In this document: positions 12,120-24,596 of the stretch, piece after piece | Position numbering within the stretch: position 1 is the stretch's first letter | Layout: each line of letters begins with the position of its first letter | Source of the DNA: Xanthoparmelia taractica | Lineage: Eukaryota > Ascomycota > Lecanoromycetes > Lecanorales > Parmeliaceae | Reading direction: 5' to 3' | Length of the DNA: 34,301 nt | NCBI GenBank assembly: GCA_033085395.1 | Contig: JANQBS010000356.1 | Location: 1 to 34,301 of the forward strand | Program-made: the position numbers and the translations under genes | The notes under the pieces: generated by a model | Seen by the model: the letters and a program-made list of their open reading frames with translations, nothing else | Told to the model about the DNA's origin: nothing | Databases searched by the model: none

Positions 12120-13260
12120 AATATATTTAATTATTAAGACTGCTAAGCGCTAACTAAAAATTAATGCTATCGTATAAATCTAATCGCGATTATTAATATC
12201 GAATAGATAACTTTTTACGTGTCGTCGCTAATAATATATAATAAGTAAAAATTAAGTTTCGATTAGCTTAATAGAAAGGTAGTAAAGCTAGATATATTAT
12301 ATAAATACCTAGATTTTCGCACTTAGCGATCTTAATAGTAAAGGCGATCGAATTCTCTTCTAATCTATATATTTATAATATAATTACTCTAAATTTACGA
12401 GCGATATCTATTATTAAGTCTATATTCTTAATCTTACATATAATTCGCTCGTATATATTCGATCGATATACGCTCTTCTTCTTTAGTAACTTCTTAAATA
12501 TATTAAACTCGAGCTCTTTCGATATAATACTCGACGAAAACTTCTTTTTCTTTAATATTTTTAAGATATAAAAAATCGTATAGCGATTAATTAAACTCGA
12601 TCGCGCGAATATATCGATTTTATTAAGAGATAGAAAATATATCTTCGATATCGTCTTAGTCGATAATAAAATTATTATAAATAATCACTTTCTCTTACGA
12701 TAATATAAATATAAATTAATAATTTTTCTTATTATAATTAGCTTATACTTTTCTAATTACATCTTAAAGATATTCTAATAAAATATAAACGAAAATATAT
12801 TCTTTAGCTATATAAAAGCTTTTATAAATTTAACTCTATTCGTCGAAATATCTAATCTCGCTTCAATAAGATATCGCCTCTTTATTTTCTTCTTTAACGC
12901 GTTATATATATTCTTTTCTCGTCTTATATCTATTATAAGATTCTTCGTAATAACTTTTACAATTTAATTTCTCGAATTGATTTTAGCGTAGAAGTCTTAT
13001 AGCGACGATAAGTGCGACGTAGAGAATACGCGAGTCTCGTTATAGAGAGATTTACTTAGAACGAACGTGACTAGATAATTCATTAAGAATATATAAATTA
13101 CGCGTCTATATACGGCGACTTTAATACTTAACTCGATATTAGAATAGATATATAATTTAAAGAAAAAGAAGTAAGAGAGATAGCGCGAGATTCTATTAAG
13201 ATAAGAACTAGCTACGTTTAAATTGCGGAGCCGGTCTATTAAAGATATATATTATTTATC
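12120..13260 (-). pseudogene. Long RIP-degraded coding relic, about 370 codons, unassigned
   Basis: One minus-strand frame runs from about 13200 to 12301, 300 codons, with only about seven stops (each explainable as a RIP-mutated Gln or Trp codon), and the 60 codons from 13200 to 13021 have none. In such AT-rich DNA a frame this clean argues for a real former gene. Readable segments include SIKVAVYRRVIYIFLMNYLV, RVFSTSHLSSL and an LIIDIRREKN segment, followed by Lys-rich helices. It lies downstream of, and in the same direction as, the TET/JBP-like relic, so it may be a second cargo gene or a separate exon block. I do not recognise the family. Confidence 0.45.
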
Positions 13261-13749
13261 TTATTAGCAGGCGAATTGTGAATAATTTATTAATTATAAA
13301 GATAACGACTATCGAAAATTATAATAATATAGTATACGATCTAATATCGCTCGGCAATTTAGAATTATATATATTCAGCGGTGACGTATTTAACTTCCCA
13401 TCTCGCCCTCTCACTTATCTCTAAATTTCACTTATTACGACTTATATAAACTCACGAAATATTAGCTAGTGTTCGATAATACGAGTTTACGTCAAAGCTC
13501 GTTATCTCGATTATTATCTACTCTTAAAACGCTAACTTAAAAGCCCGAAGAATATTTAGACGATTTATATTAATAATTCGTCTTACTTATTTTCGGTCTT
13601 TATTTAAAAGAATTACTACTTATCGAAGCACTTATAAATTAGCTTAAATACGTCGATAAACTAGGGCTTACGATACGAAAAAGTCTAGATATAATTATAC
13701 GCTGACGAGAAACTTATATAATATACGACTATATATATTTAAATAACCG

Positions 13750-14470
13750 AAGAACGTTTTAGTAGAGACTATCTAGATGATATAAATAAGATATAAATCC
13801 CTTTAGCTATCAGACTCCTCGTAGTCTAGAATAAAGTTATCCTCTCTAACGCCGACGAACCATAGTAGAATTATTCGACGCTATCCCTTATAATCCCACT
13901 CTATCGCCGTAAACTTATAAATAATCTTAGATTTAAATATTTTTACTTAATCTCGCTAATAAGAGATCGAGATAAAATCGCCTTATCGCTTAATATTCTC
14001 TTTAATATAAATTGTAATAATATTTTTAATAAATTCTAAGATCTTAAGATCTTAATCTTTTAAGTTTCGCTTCTCTAAGGCCGTCTATTATATCCTTATA
14101 TTATAATAAAATTCGAGAATTATCTTCGTATAGCCCTCGCTTAAAGACTCGTTATCTAGCGAGATAGAATTTTAAATAATATTATTCTTACGTTTTAACT
14201 CGAGAAAACTTGATATATTTATATCGATATAGCGAAAGATAGTATTATTTCCCGAAGTTATGTACTTAGCATAGTACGAATAGAATATAAGCCTAGGATT
14301 TCTATCCGATCTTAGGGCTACGTATATTAGCTAATACTCTAGATTTTAACGAATAGCTTACTGCGTGAGAGAGTAAAGTATATTTCGTAATTATTCTCGG
14401 TTTGACTTCTCGTTAATCTCTCGTTGATAATACTTATATATATCGAATTCTACGAAGATTAACTTGCTCA
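13750..14470 (-). pseudogene. TET/JBP-like 2-oxoglutarate/Fe(II) dioxygenase core, RIP-inactivated
   Basis: One minus-strand frame gives, in order, a VEFDIYKYYQREIN segment, YYAKYITSGNNTIFRYIDIN, NSISLDNESLSEGYTKIIL, a GDFISI..Y segment, IYKFTAIEWD and LLWFVGVREDNFILDYEESDS. Reversing RIP-type transitions turns YID into HID (metal-binding HxD, about 14223-14231), places a His at about 13917-13919 for the distal ligand, and leaves Arg at about 13875-13880 for 2-oxoglutarate binding. These match, to my memory, the conserved blocks of fungal TET/JBP proteins (HIDIN, SLDDE..CT, FVPVPC.RGD, HG.T, PWFVG). Active members oxidise 5-methylcytosine in DNA. Several in-frame stops and the lost metal ligand show that this copy is dead. 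The N-terminus probably extends toward 15.3 kb. Confidence 0.7.
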
Positions 14471-15400
14471 CTCTCTACTTTACTTCGTTGTCGTATCTTA
14501 CGCCTTTTTATAATTAATTAAATATATTAATATTAAGACTTTTATCTCGCTTTTAGGTATCTTAAATATTAGACTTTTAAATAATCTTAATTAGTAGCTA
14601 TTAAGCGAGAGCATTAGTAATTACGAGTAGCGTTAATGCCTTTAGCATCGAAAATATATATATACTCATCGAGTTATTTATTATATTAGCGCGATCTTTT
14701 TTTCAAAATTAATTTAATGTTTTTAAAGCTATCTTTAATACTAATAAAGAAAATTATAACGATATAAATCGTTCGAGTCTTATTAGTAATATCGCGTAAT
14801 TCGTTATCTTTATCTATAGTGCGTAGTATACGACTATAGCCCTTACATATCGATAACACAGATAATTAAGATTCTTAATATAGTTGGGGTTTATTGCTAT
14901 TAGACTCTATAGTGTCGCGATACGTTTATAATTAATATTTATTTTAGTCGTTAGTCGATTCTTTTATATAATTCTATCTTAAATCGTTAAGATAAGATTA
15001 CTATAAGAATATAAGCTATTAGACGTTAGTAATAATACTAAAAGCGATATAACGTTCGTCACCTTAATTTCTCTCTCGCGTTATTACCCTCTTAATTCTT
15101 ATTTATTATCTTATCGCTATCGAGATCTTTATTAATACTCTCTACACTATTATTTTTAATCTTCTTATCTTCTACGCCGACTTTATTTATAATAATATCG
15201 CTATTTTTAACCTAATCTTACTCGTCTTTATTTTACTCTTTATCGTCTCCGCTCTATTCTTTATCGTCTTCGCTCTACTCTTTATCGTTCTCATTTTAAT
15301 CTTAATTATTTATTATATTCTTCGTAAGACTTAACTTACGCTACTCTAAGCGTTACTTTCTTCGTCGCTTTTTAATATTAGATAGCGTCTTTATAGAATA
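14471..15400 (-). pseudogene. Probable N-terminal part of the TET/JBP-like relic
   Basis: The minus strand continues with protein-like but interrupted frames. Near the upstream end, three 21-bp tandem units (15237-15299) read as a seven-residue acidic repeat S-[GE]-D-D-K-E-(stop, former Gln or Trp), followed by an acidic/Lys-rich tail. This looks like a disordered N-terminal region. The repeat is in a different frame from the catalytic core, so an intron or indel must lie between if they belong together. Confidence 0.4.
15237..15299 (-). repeat. Three 21-bp tandem repeats coding an acidic heptapeptide
   Basis: Units at 15237-15257, 15258-15278 and 15279-15299 share TCTTTATCGT and then diverge in the third copy. 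The 21-bp period keeps the reading frame, as expected of a coding repeat. Confidence 0.6.
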
Positions 15401-16256
15401 TTTATTATTATTTGTTATTAATAATAGCTATCGACTATTCTTAATAACGTATTTCGCCTATTTAGATACGATTAATAATAACTTCGCGCGTAAGATTACA
15501 AGCTAATCTTTAGATATACTATATATCTTAACTTAGTCTTTACTCGTAACTCTTCTTATATCGCCCCGCCTTGATTTATCTCTATATAGTCATCAAATAG
15601 CTATTCGAATATCTAGGTCTTAAGTAATAACGAAAGTAAAACGTGTAGCGACGCGAGTTATATACTCGAGGTAGTGCTTACCCTAATCGCTAAGATTTAG
15701 TTAATTGATTTATTAATCTTAATATTACTAAATCTTTCAAATAGCGATATTCTTTCTATTTAAGTCTCTACTAAATAATATATATATCTTCTTAAGCTAG
15801 GCGATATCAAGAATACGAAGAATCTCCTCTTAAGTATTGTATTCGCCTTCTCTTAAGTATTGTATTCGCTTTACTAAATTTCGTTTATTAAGATAAGTAT
15901 CGATTAAGTCTTCACTATAATTATATTATATTACTCGTTTTATAAGCTCCTTAGGCTAAGTATTTCTTTAATATATTATAACTTTTTATTTACGCTTCTA
16001 TATCTACTAATAACGCTATAAATTAAGTTTCTTAGCTTCGAAAGCGATATACTCCGCCTCGCTAATTCTAGAATATAAGAGATCGTCGCCGATATAATAA
16101 TTAAAGTAATTATAGATAATTCGGCCGATATTAGCGACGTAATAAATCGTAGTTTAAATTTAGTTATATTTCGAGTCGTAATAGCGTATTAAGTCGAAGT
16201 ATATAAATAATCGAGAAAAGATTAAATTTAAGAGTATTTATAAAAGATAAATTCTT
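15401..16256. other. RIP-degraded interior of nested element, nothing assigned
   Basis: AT-rich with stops in all frames. A short direct repeat (CTCTTAAGTATTGTATTCG, about 15829-15868, two copies) is visible. Otherwise I see no feature. Confidence 0.4.
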
Positions 16257-16395
16257 TATCACGGTACACACTAGCATGGCTGTGATACGCTTAGTTATAG
16301 CTCGTTTGAGGGCTTGGCAACCCACATATCTAGCTGTTAACACTCTAGATAGAACAATTTAATTATTATCGATATATCTTAGTCTAACTGTGACA
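16257..16395 (+). repeat. Left LTR of TRIM-like element
   Basis: 139 bp, about 91 percent identical to the right copy (13 differences, 11 of them transitions). It carries TA where the right copy keeps CA or TG at most variable sites, so this copy is the more mutated one. Confidence 0.82.
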
Positions 16396-17302
16396 AATAA
16401 TAGTAACGTTAAAAGATTCTTCGTTTCAAATATAATGCTATTTAGCTAGTTAGCTAGCCAATTAGCTATTGTTAAAAGAACTTCGCTCCTACATCAGAGC
16501 CTTAATCTCAAAGGCCCCTACATATCTCAATATTCAACACGCTCTCACACCAGTACTTAGTAGTCCCATCGAGTCACTATTCGTTAATTAAACATCGATT
16601 CTTTCGCTAGGCTAGTCGATTATTATTATAATATACGTTAATTAGATCGCCGAGATTCTTAGCCTTATATCTAAATAAGTTATTAAATTAAATAATCTAA
16701 TAATTATTCTTTTAGCTTCGCTTAATAAAGTATTTAACAAGTACTTTGACTCACTGCAGTCTTCTACGTCTTTATTCGTATAGCTCGTAGTTATTATTAT
16801 AAGATTAAAGATTTAGAAGAAGAAGTAGAAGCGGAACGAGAAGACTCGCCTATAGTATAAGAGAAGAAAGGCTCTATACGTCACGATATAGCTATTAGTT
16901 AAAGAGATAAAGTATACGAGTTAGATTCGAGTTAAATAGAAGCCTCGTAAGCACGTGATCTTAGAGCGCATTAAGTCGATATCGTGGAATTAAAGTATTG
17001 CGTCACTATAATACTAATATATAGTTATTTCGATAAAGAAAATAATTATAATTCGTGATAATGAAATAAGTGAGATATATCGTATAAATATAGGATAATT
17101 ATAATAAGAGATCGAATAATAATTATTAAACGATTTGAAATCATTCGAAGTTCTAATCCCATAGTCATATTGCTATATTTATTCGATTCTTTTAGTTAAC
17201 GTCTCGCGGAGAGTATCTAAGGTCTACACTAAGCAATGGCCCTAATTCTTAGAATATCTTAGTCATAAGAATATGACATTTTTATTATTTTTATAAGCAT
17301 AT

Positions 17303-17441
17303 TGTCACGGTACACACCAGTATGGCTGTGGTACGCTTAGTCATAGCTCGTTTGAGGGCTTGGCAACCCACATATCTAGCTACTAACACTCTAGATAGAA
17401 CAATTCAATCATTATCGATATAACCAAGTCTAACTGTGATA
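17303..17441 (+). repeat. Right LTR of TRIM-like element
   Basis: 139 bp, begins TGTCACGGTACACACC and ends CTGTGATA. No obvious polypurine tract precedes it, possibly because of mutation. Confidence 0.82.
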
Positions 17442-17446
17442 TTCTT

Positions 17447-18229
17447 TAAAGATTTAAATATATAAATTTATATATAAACTACGCTTCCCTCGTCTAATAT
17501 TTAAAATTTACTTTTTATAATTTAAGCTTTAGATTTCACTCTTATTTACTTTTAATATATATAAGTTAAACTTAATTTATTAAAACTCACTTAACTTAAC
17601 TTAAAATCTTTCAACTCGGTCTTTTAAGACTTTAAATTTCTTTTTAACTTTAAACTTACTTAAATCTACGAAAATTCGAAAATTTTTATATATACGCTTT
17701 TATTTTAGTATTTAAATTAATATAAATTATAAAATTTAGCTTAGAATTCTTAATTTAAAGTAAGTTTACTTTAAATTTTATCTCTTACTTTAATAGCTCG
17801 ACTGCGAGATTAAAAATAAGATTTAATTGCTAATTTAATCGTAACTAGATATAGTCGATATATAAAAGTCTTCGTTAGAGTCTAATAATCTAATAGTTAT
17901 TAATTTATTTATAAATCGATATCTAAATCTTAACGATCGTGATATCGAGATTACGAATATTAATAATAAAGTTGATCTTAATATCGAAGTCTTAGATAAG
18001 AATCGTCTCTTAATATATCGCGTCTCGAGTAGTGAATTTATTTTCGATTAAGAATTCGCATTTATCGACGTTAATATTACTATACTTCGCGATAGTTAAG
18101 GTCGATTAATAATACGCGAGTTAATGTCGATGTGAGAGATTTCTCTAATATTAACATAATAGTTAATTAATATCGAAGAATCTAATTTAAATAAGTTAGA
18201 TCTCGAAATAAATAAGTTAATTTTTTAAG
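17447..18229. other. RIP-degraded interior of nested element, nothing assigned
   Basis: AT-rich, CA/TG-poor. Purine bias on the plus strand from about 17810 onward may be the 5' part of the relic that follows, but stops are frequent. Confidence 0.4.
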
Positions 18230-19560
18230 CTCTCGCTACTAAGGCGATCGCAGAGGCTAACGCCGTTATAAGTAATTACGATAATATTAATAAATTATAC
18301 GAAAGTGTTAGTGAGAAGACTATTAAAGTCGATAATAATTATAATAATACTAGCGAGATAAATAAGAGTTATTACGATATAGAGGAGATAAATAAAGTAA
18401 AGAGAAATAAGAAGAGTAAGAAAGACGAGACTAAGAAGAAAGAGATTAATAAAAAAGAGATCGACGGGAATAAGATTAACGAGGAAGATAATTAGAAGGT
18501 GAATACTATTATTAAGAAGATAAATACTATTATTGCGAAATTAGAAAAGAAGATCGTTAAAGTTTCGAATAGTCTATTACTCGAGAGATCTATTAAAATC
18601 GATAAGTCTATTAAGATCGATAAGTTTATTATGGCTAATATTAAGGAAAATAAAGATATAGCTAGCGACTCTACGATATCGACTCGCGTTATTAAAGCGC
18701 TTAGAGTATCGATAGATAAGATTAGTCTAATTGTAAAATACGTAGTGTATAATTTAATTAAGTATATTAGCGAGATCGTTAAGATCGTATCTATTAGTTC
18801 GCATAGCATTATTTCAATAAAATCGATCGCTTATTATTCTCTATTTATAAGCGATTTTAGGCGCTCTAAAAATTTATTAGATTTTTATCGCCTAAATAAT
18901 TTTATAATTAATTATTTCTTAATTATTAAGAAGTTAAAAGATCTTTAGATATAATTTATAGAATTTAATAAAAAGAGTATAATGCGAGCGACTCGTAATT
19001 TTCTTAATCGCTTATATAAAGTCTAAGTTAATATCGAGGATATTAATATAACGAGATACGTGACTAAGATTAAAGATCGGGAATATTACTACGACTAATG
19101 AAGAGAACTATATATACTATTTAGTTAAGAGGGCTATAAAGTCAATAATTTCATATATATAATACGTTTATTATACGAGTCGCCGCCATTATCTAATATA
19201 TCTTAAAAGAAAAATTAAAAGACTATTATATAAAAGGCTTTAAATATAATTAGTTTTCTAGATAAGATAATAAGACTAGAGAAAGACGATAAAAAAAAAA
19301 GAGTATCTAAGATTGGCGATGCCAAGTCTAATTCGCTAAAGCGAGATATTAATAAAAAAAATAACTTATCTATTATTAAAAGCTTTAGAGTTATTATTAA
19401 GATAACGCGAGAATAGAAGAACGTCATCGAGATAAGATTAGAGATAATTTATAAAGGCGCGACTGCGAAGAAGAAGAAGAGAGCTTCGTTCTCGATTACG
19501 AGAAAAATAAAAAATAAGAAATAGATTCTTAGTATATCGATTAGAATTAGGCTTTTATCT
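18230..19560 (+). pseudogene. Lys/Glu-rich RIP-degraded coding relic, plus strand
   Basis: A plus-strand frame is readable from about 18230 to 19540 with few stops. It contains an Ala-rich start (ATKAIAEANAVISNYDN), a strongly basic/acidic stretch (KVKRNKKSKKDETKKKEINK), short tandem SIKIDK repeats near 18590-18630 and a long helical region (18499-18948 is uninterrupted). The mix of coiled-coil-like and lysine-rich sequence could be a Gag-like or chromatin-associated protein, but no family motif is visible. It lies upstream of, and in the same direction as, the transposase relic. The overlapping minus-strand frame at 18492-18809 is a shadow. Confidence 0.4.
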
Positions 19561-21479
19561 ATCGCTACCTCTTTCGATTAATATTTGTAGAAATATTACT
19601 ATTACTCTTATTGCTATTAATATATATCTAGATTTCGAATTCGCTCGACGATAAAGAGCGTCGCGTTAGTCGCCGAATATATCTTATCTTTAATATATAT
19701 ACGACTACTATAGCTAGTTATTCTAATTAAGTCTACTACGTCTCTCTAAAGTTAAAGGTTGTCTCTCTCTTAAACTACTTATAATTATAATTTTTACGAT
19801 TAACTTCGCGTCTCTTATTATTCGCGTCCCTTATCACTAAGACTATCTTATAAATATTAAGTCTTTATTAATTTTATTTCTACGCGCTATCGTATTAAAT
19901 TATTAGATATTATCTTCTTAACGCTAGCGCTAATTGCTAGGCGATTTATATAAATTATTATCTCTTAATATCTATAGTTTATAATGCAAATATAATATCT
20001 TCGTAAATTTTTTTAAATAGAATATCACGATTTCTCTCTTAATGTTACTTTCGCTCGAACACCTAGACTGCGTAGATAGTATTTACGAACTATACGTATC
20101 TAACTTTCTCGTAACTCTTATTATTTCTTAACGTAGATAAAAAAGCTTATAATTATTAATAGTCGATAAGATCTAATACGTATACTTAGATTAATAAGTC
20201 TTTTCTTTCTCACGTATAACTCTATTCTTTTTCTTTTCTTAATTATAAAACGAATTCGAGTTATCTAAAAATAGAATATTAAGCTCTAAAGATTTAATAT
20301 ATCTCGAAACGCGAAGAATCTAATTTTAGAGCGTGATATTCGAGATATATAAATATAAAGAGCGACGGAGACTTGAGTTAATAAGACGATTCTTAATAAT
20401 ACGCGAATTACGCTTAATAGTAATTTAACGAGGGCTTTAATAAGTTAAAGAATATAAGACTTCGCGATTTAAGAGAGATAGAAGATAAAGATTTCTTCGA
20501 AGTGGAAAAAACGAATAAATACGACGAATAGTCTTATATTAAGACATCGGCGATTAATATAAGAGAATATATTAGCTAAAATATGTTCTTAAGATCTCTA
20601 TATATAATTAGCGAAACTTTTAAATTTGTTTTAGACTAAGATTCGATTATCTATATACGTTTTAAGTAGTATATTATTATAAAATCTTATATAGTCTTAT
20701 AATTTAAAATCTAGCTTATATCGTTAACGTGAAGAAATTAAGAAATTTAAATTTAAATAAAGTAAATTAATAGAACTTATAAGTAGATTGAAGCTCGTTA
20801 CGACTAATTTTAAATCTATTAGAGCGGTTTAAAAACTTCTTTATAATTAGTTATCGCTCACGCTATAGCTAATAAATTTATTTAGTAAAGATTATCTTAA
20901 TAAGCTTAAATTACTTTAAGCGTTAGCGTCGATTATTATAGTAATATAGAAACGCGACTAAAATGCTCTTCAATAATAATGAATCGCTAATGTCTCTTTT
21001 GTAGAAAGTAGTATATTAATAATAATAAGCTCGGGCGCTATCTAGCTAAATACAAAAAGCGTAATATCGAGTAATTAGAAACACACGACCGTAGTAGCTT
21101 CTCTATATCTACGTAGACTACTATCTATAAACAAATATTGAGTGATAAATAAAAAAAGACTCTCGATCTTACTAAGCAGCGATCTCGCTGAGAGCTTATC
21201 GATCTTAAATAATAAATAATTATACTCTCAACTAACGCTGATATCGTTAGCGCTTTTAATAACAATATATTTCGAGATATACTTAATACTAATATGAATC
21301 TCGAGGGTAGTAATAAAAATATCTTTAATATATAAGAAATAATATTAATTACGACTAAAGTATTAGTTAATTTAATATCTACTCTAAATATAGGCGAAGT
21401 CGATAATCTATCGATCTGCGAGCGCGATATTAACTCGATTCACGTATTAATTGATATACTCGATAACGTGATTAGCACT
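19561..21479. other. RIP-degraded interior of nested element, nothing assigned
   Basis: AT-rich with broken frames. The plus strand is pyrimidine-rich from about 19560 to 20230 and mixed afterwards. The last part may encode the zinc-finger N-terminus expected before a Plavaka transposase, but I could not read paired Cys/His residues. Confidence 0.35.
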
Positions 21480-23400
21480 ATTCTATTGCAGAGATTTTAT
21501 AGCTCTTTCTTACTTATTGTAATCAACGTGAAGATATATTCTAAAGCTCGTAATATAGATAGATCTATAAAAAAGAAGACGAATAAGATTATAGTCTTAT
21601 CGTTAAAAGACTCTAACGTAGCGTAATAACTATTCGAGTCTAAGGCTAACTACGCTTTGACTAATTAAATATATAAATTTAAGTTATTAAGTAACGTTAT
21701 AAATAAGTTTTTCAAAGATATACGTCTAAGATCGTTTTATAGCATCGCTAATTTCAATAATACGACTATACTAAAGAAGAAGATATATATAATTAAAAAG
21801 ATCATCTTAATTAAGTAATAAAAACGCTTTAGAATCGAATTACCTTTATTTGAAAAAGAGCTATTAGCTATTAAATATAGTATTCTTTATCATAATATAA
21901 TAGACTTAATAGACTTTATAATCGACCATATCTCTATCGTCTCTAATATAATATATATTTCGATTCGACAACGAAATGCGAATAAAGAATTAATCTTTAG
22001 CGAGATACACACTATAAATTAATAGTAAGAGACATAAGATTAGCTTTCCTTTAACGCTATTATTATTTCAATTATATTAATAACGAATAAAACACATTTA
22101 TCTTAGATACACGGAAATTAGCAGACGTGATCGATTTATATTATTATAGATAATCTTAATCGCAAGACGCGGCGCGCTTCTCGGCGTTTAGAATTAATAT
22201 TATTAAGATTTATATCTATTATCTATAAGCGTGCTAAAACAGAGATCTATTATTACGCAATAAACTATATATTAAGACGTAAGTCGCTATTAACGTTACT
22301 TTGCGTATTTTACGCTAATATTAATATTACTAGCGTTAAAGAAGTACTTTAAGGTGAGAATTAATCTAATATACGCGAATAACGTCGTTCGAAGATATTA
22401 TCTTATTTTAACTATTATAACGAGTAATTATAAGAAGTAGATACTTATTATCTTCGTTAAGAGTAATCGTTATTATCTTATTTGTGAGGTCGCTCTCGGC
22501 GAGCGCGAGAATCTATATATAAGTTATAAAACTCGTATTTACGATTTAACGAAATTATAACTTTTTAGATAACGATATAAATTATATATTTCGATAGAAA
22601 TAAATACGTATAATATCTCGAACTTTAACTAAAAACATTATCTATTTAACGTTTATATCGCTTAGATATTTAATATATTTTATAACTTCTTTATGCACGA
22701 TATAGTAGAGTATATAATAATATAATTTTAGAAAGCGATTAAAGTTAAAAGAATAGAAGTTGAGATATAAAATATATTAGACGATCAATTTCGATAAGTC
22801 TCTTATTTTACTAATTTTAGAAGATTTTTATATTTTAATTACGTAAGTTAATAAACGAGAGAGAAGAGAAAGACGATATTACGATAGCTAATATCGATTT
22901 TTGCGCCGTTGCTTATTAAGAACTTTCTCGATTTACTATAGATAGATCGAGCGATAGTCGACTTTATAATATTAATAAGATATCGCTCTTATGATAAAGA
23001 AAGTTTAACATATTTATCTATAACGAAATTTAGAATAAATTTACTAAAGAAAGTCTTACGCGAGTATCGATTAATAGATAATAATACGAACGAAGAACAT
23101 CTCAATTTCGTTAAATAACACGCTATAAGTTACTATATTATTATTATTCGAGCCTACAATACATTAGATAAATATAGTACGTAAATCTCTAAGCGCGCAC
23201 ATATAGAAATATTAAAGCGAGTTTATTCTTTAACGAATAAGCGAGAAAATTTTCTAGAGTAGATAATAAATTATAATGTACGAAATATTAATATAATAGC
23301 GATAACGAATATAATTCTATATCGAGAAAGCGAGGTAACTTTAAGAGTTATTAGTAATTTAGACGATAAATCTATTACTATTAGATATCGTCTAAATCTA
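21480..23400 (+). pseudogene. Plavaka/KDZ-type transposase, RIP-inactivated
   Basis: Plus-strand frames preserve the family's landmarks once RIP changes are allowed for: an LFESKANYALTN(stop) segment near 21630-21680 (compare PF.S..DY.LA.W), FSEIHTIN followed by three consecutive stops and ET at 22020-22034 (former WWWET), ILITNKTHLS followed by SIYIIIDNLNRKTRRASRR at about 22068-22190 (compare LASDKT.LS...WPVYLTIGN...RR.PS), a Y-A-N-N-VVRRYYLIL segment at 22372-22410 (compare CADG.VRRCYPIL), and KSNRYYLICE at 22459-22488 (compare KSNR.CPIC). A further segment near 22670-22720 could be the PD.LHQLH region. At least one frame change lies near 22335. Active enzymes are DDE-type cut-and-paste transposases. 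This one presumably mobilised the 7979-24841 element. Confidence 0.78.
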
Positions 23401-24296
23401 GACGACTTAGAATAAAAGTTTAATTTAGTCGGCGACGGGCTTTTAAAGACGTAATATAAATATAATTATAAGATATAGCGAGATGTAAAGGCTATCGTAG
23501 ATTGATTATAATTTAACGACTTTATAGAGGCTCTTATCTCGTTTATTAGAATAGATTATATAAAGAATATAGATTACGATAAGCTTTATTTTAACGTTAA
23601 TATAGATCGTCGAGAGATCGATTATACTTAAGTGAATAATTATTTTATAAGTATTTTTAGATTAATTATTAGCTGAAAGATTACGAGTAATAACTTATCT
23701 AATCTCGATCGCCTAAAAAAGAATCTTATTAAATGCGTATTGATATCGAAGTTTATTAACGAGATATAGCGACGCGATTATATATAAATATAAGAATTCG
23801 AGATAGAGTAAGTGACGATATTAATATTTTAAAGTAATAAGTTAATAAAATAGATGTAAATTATAATAGAGATTTTAGATCTAAATAATAGAGATTGGAA
23901 AGAGCGGTCGTAACGGGTTTAAGGTGCTCTAATAGATGTTTTTAAATATCGATATAGCGGGTAGATATAAGAATATTATGATATGATAGAGGTGAAACGG
24001 GCACGGTAGTTTAATGTAGTTAATTCACGCACGATAGAAAGTTATTAATTTTATAGACTTTTATATATTAAAAGAAGCGCTTATTTTATCTCTGCTACGA
24101 TTAAGAGTCGAGAGATCTTCTATATTAATAATTATATTAATTAAGGTTAATATAATAATATTTATGATCTAGACTTTCTAGCGATTAATATAAGAGCGGC
24201 GAAGAGAGTATATAGAAGATTAAGAGATTATAAAGATTTGAGTTATAGTATTAGATAATAATAGCAATAAGCTAATCTATAGAATACTTTAATATA
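23401..24296. other. RIP-degraded 3' part of nested element
   Basis: Plus-strand frames remain partly readable to about 23900 (Arg/Asp-rich segments), possibly the C-terminus of the transposase. From 23880 to 24296 the sequence is purine-rich and without a recognisable frame. Confidence 0.4.
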
Positions 24297-24336
24297 TGAA
24301 TAATAATAGTTAATGAATAAACATTAAGAGATTATA

Positions 24337-24596
24337 AAATATTTATCGTACTAATATCTATTAATGTATAAAAAAGACTTATTAATATTATTAATCGAGA
24401 TTAATAATTAAAAACTAGTTACTATATATATTAACGATGACTAATGATTAAGAATAAGTTACTATTTACGCTATCGACTACTAACGATAAAAGTAAAGTT
24501 GCTATTTATATTATCGGTCGTTAACGATAAGAATAGAGTTACTATTCGTGCTAACGACTACTAATGAAAAAGCTTAATTGCTACTTGCGCTAGTCG
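24337..24596 (+). repeat. 40-bp tandem repeat array near the right end of the nested element
   Basis: About six and a half degenerate units with an exact 40-bp period. The clearest start with AGTT(A/G)CTATT at 24417, 24457, 24497 and 24537, with a partial unit at 24577; weaker units begin at 24377 and 24337. No matching array is seen near the left end. Confidence 0.75.

Larger units (their letters stand above)
16257..17441. mobile_element. Small LTR (TRIM-like) element with 5-bp TSD
   Basis: Two direct repeats of exactly 139 bp (16257-16395, 17303-17441) enclose a 907-bp interior. The inferred LTR ends are TGTCACGG...CTGTGACA; the outer TG and CA have become TA by RIP-type changes, while the inner TG and CA survive. 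TTCTT flanks both sides (16252-16256, 17442-17446), a 5-bp target duplication typical of LTR element integration. The interior shows no protease, reverse transcriptase or integrase frame, and no clear tRNA primer site follows the left LTR. That fits a non-autonomous TRIM. CA/TG-containing words remain inside (about 16480-16570), so it carries less RIP damage than its host element and probably arrived later. Confidence 0.82.

Noticed and set aside
17100..17170. Possible tRNA-like tail (GTTCTAATCCC) inside the TRIM-like element
   Set aside because: Only a T-arm-like word is present; no D-arm, anticodon stem or acceptor pairing could be assembled.
18492..18809. 105-codon minus-strand open frame
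   Set aside because: Shadow of the plus-strand relic in AT-rich RIP DNA; low-complexity Ile/Leu/Ser composition.
24337..24596. CRISPR array
   Set aside because: Units are contiguous degenerate tandem repeats without spacers, in eukaryotic DNA.
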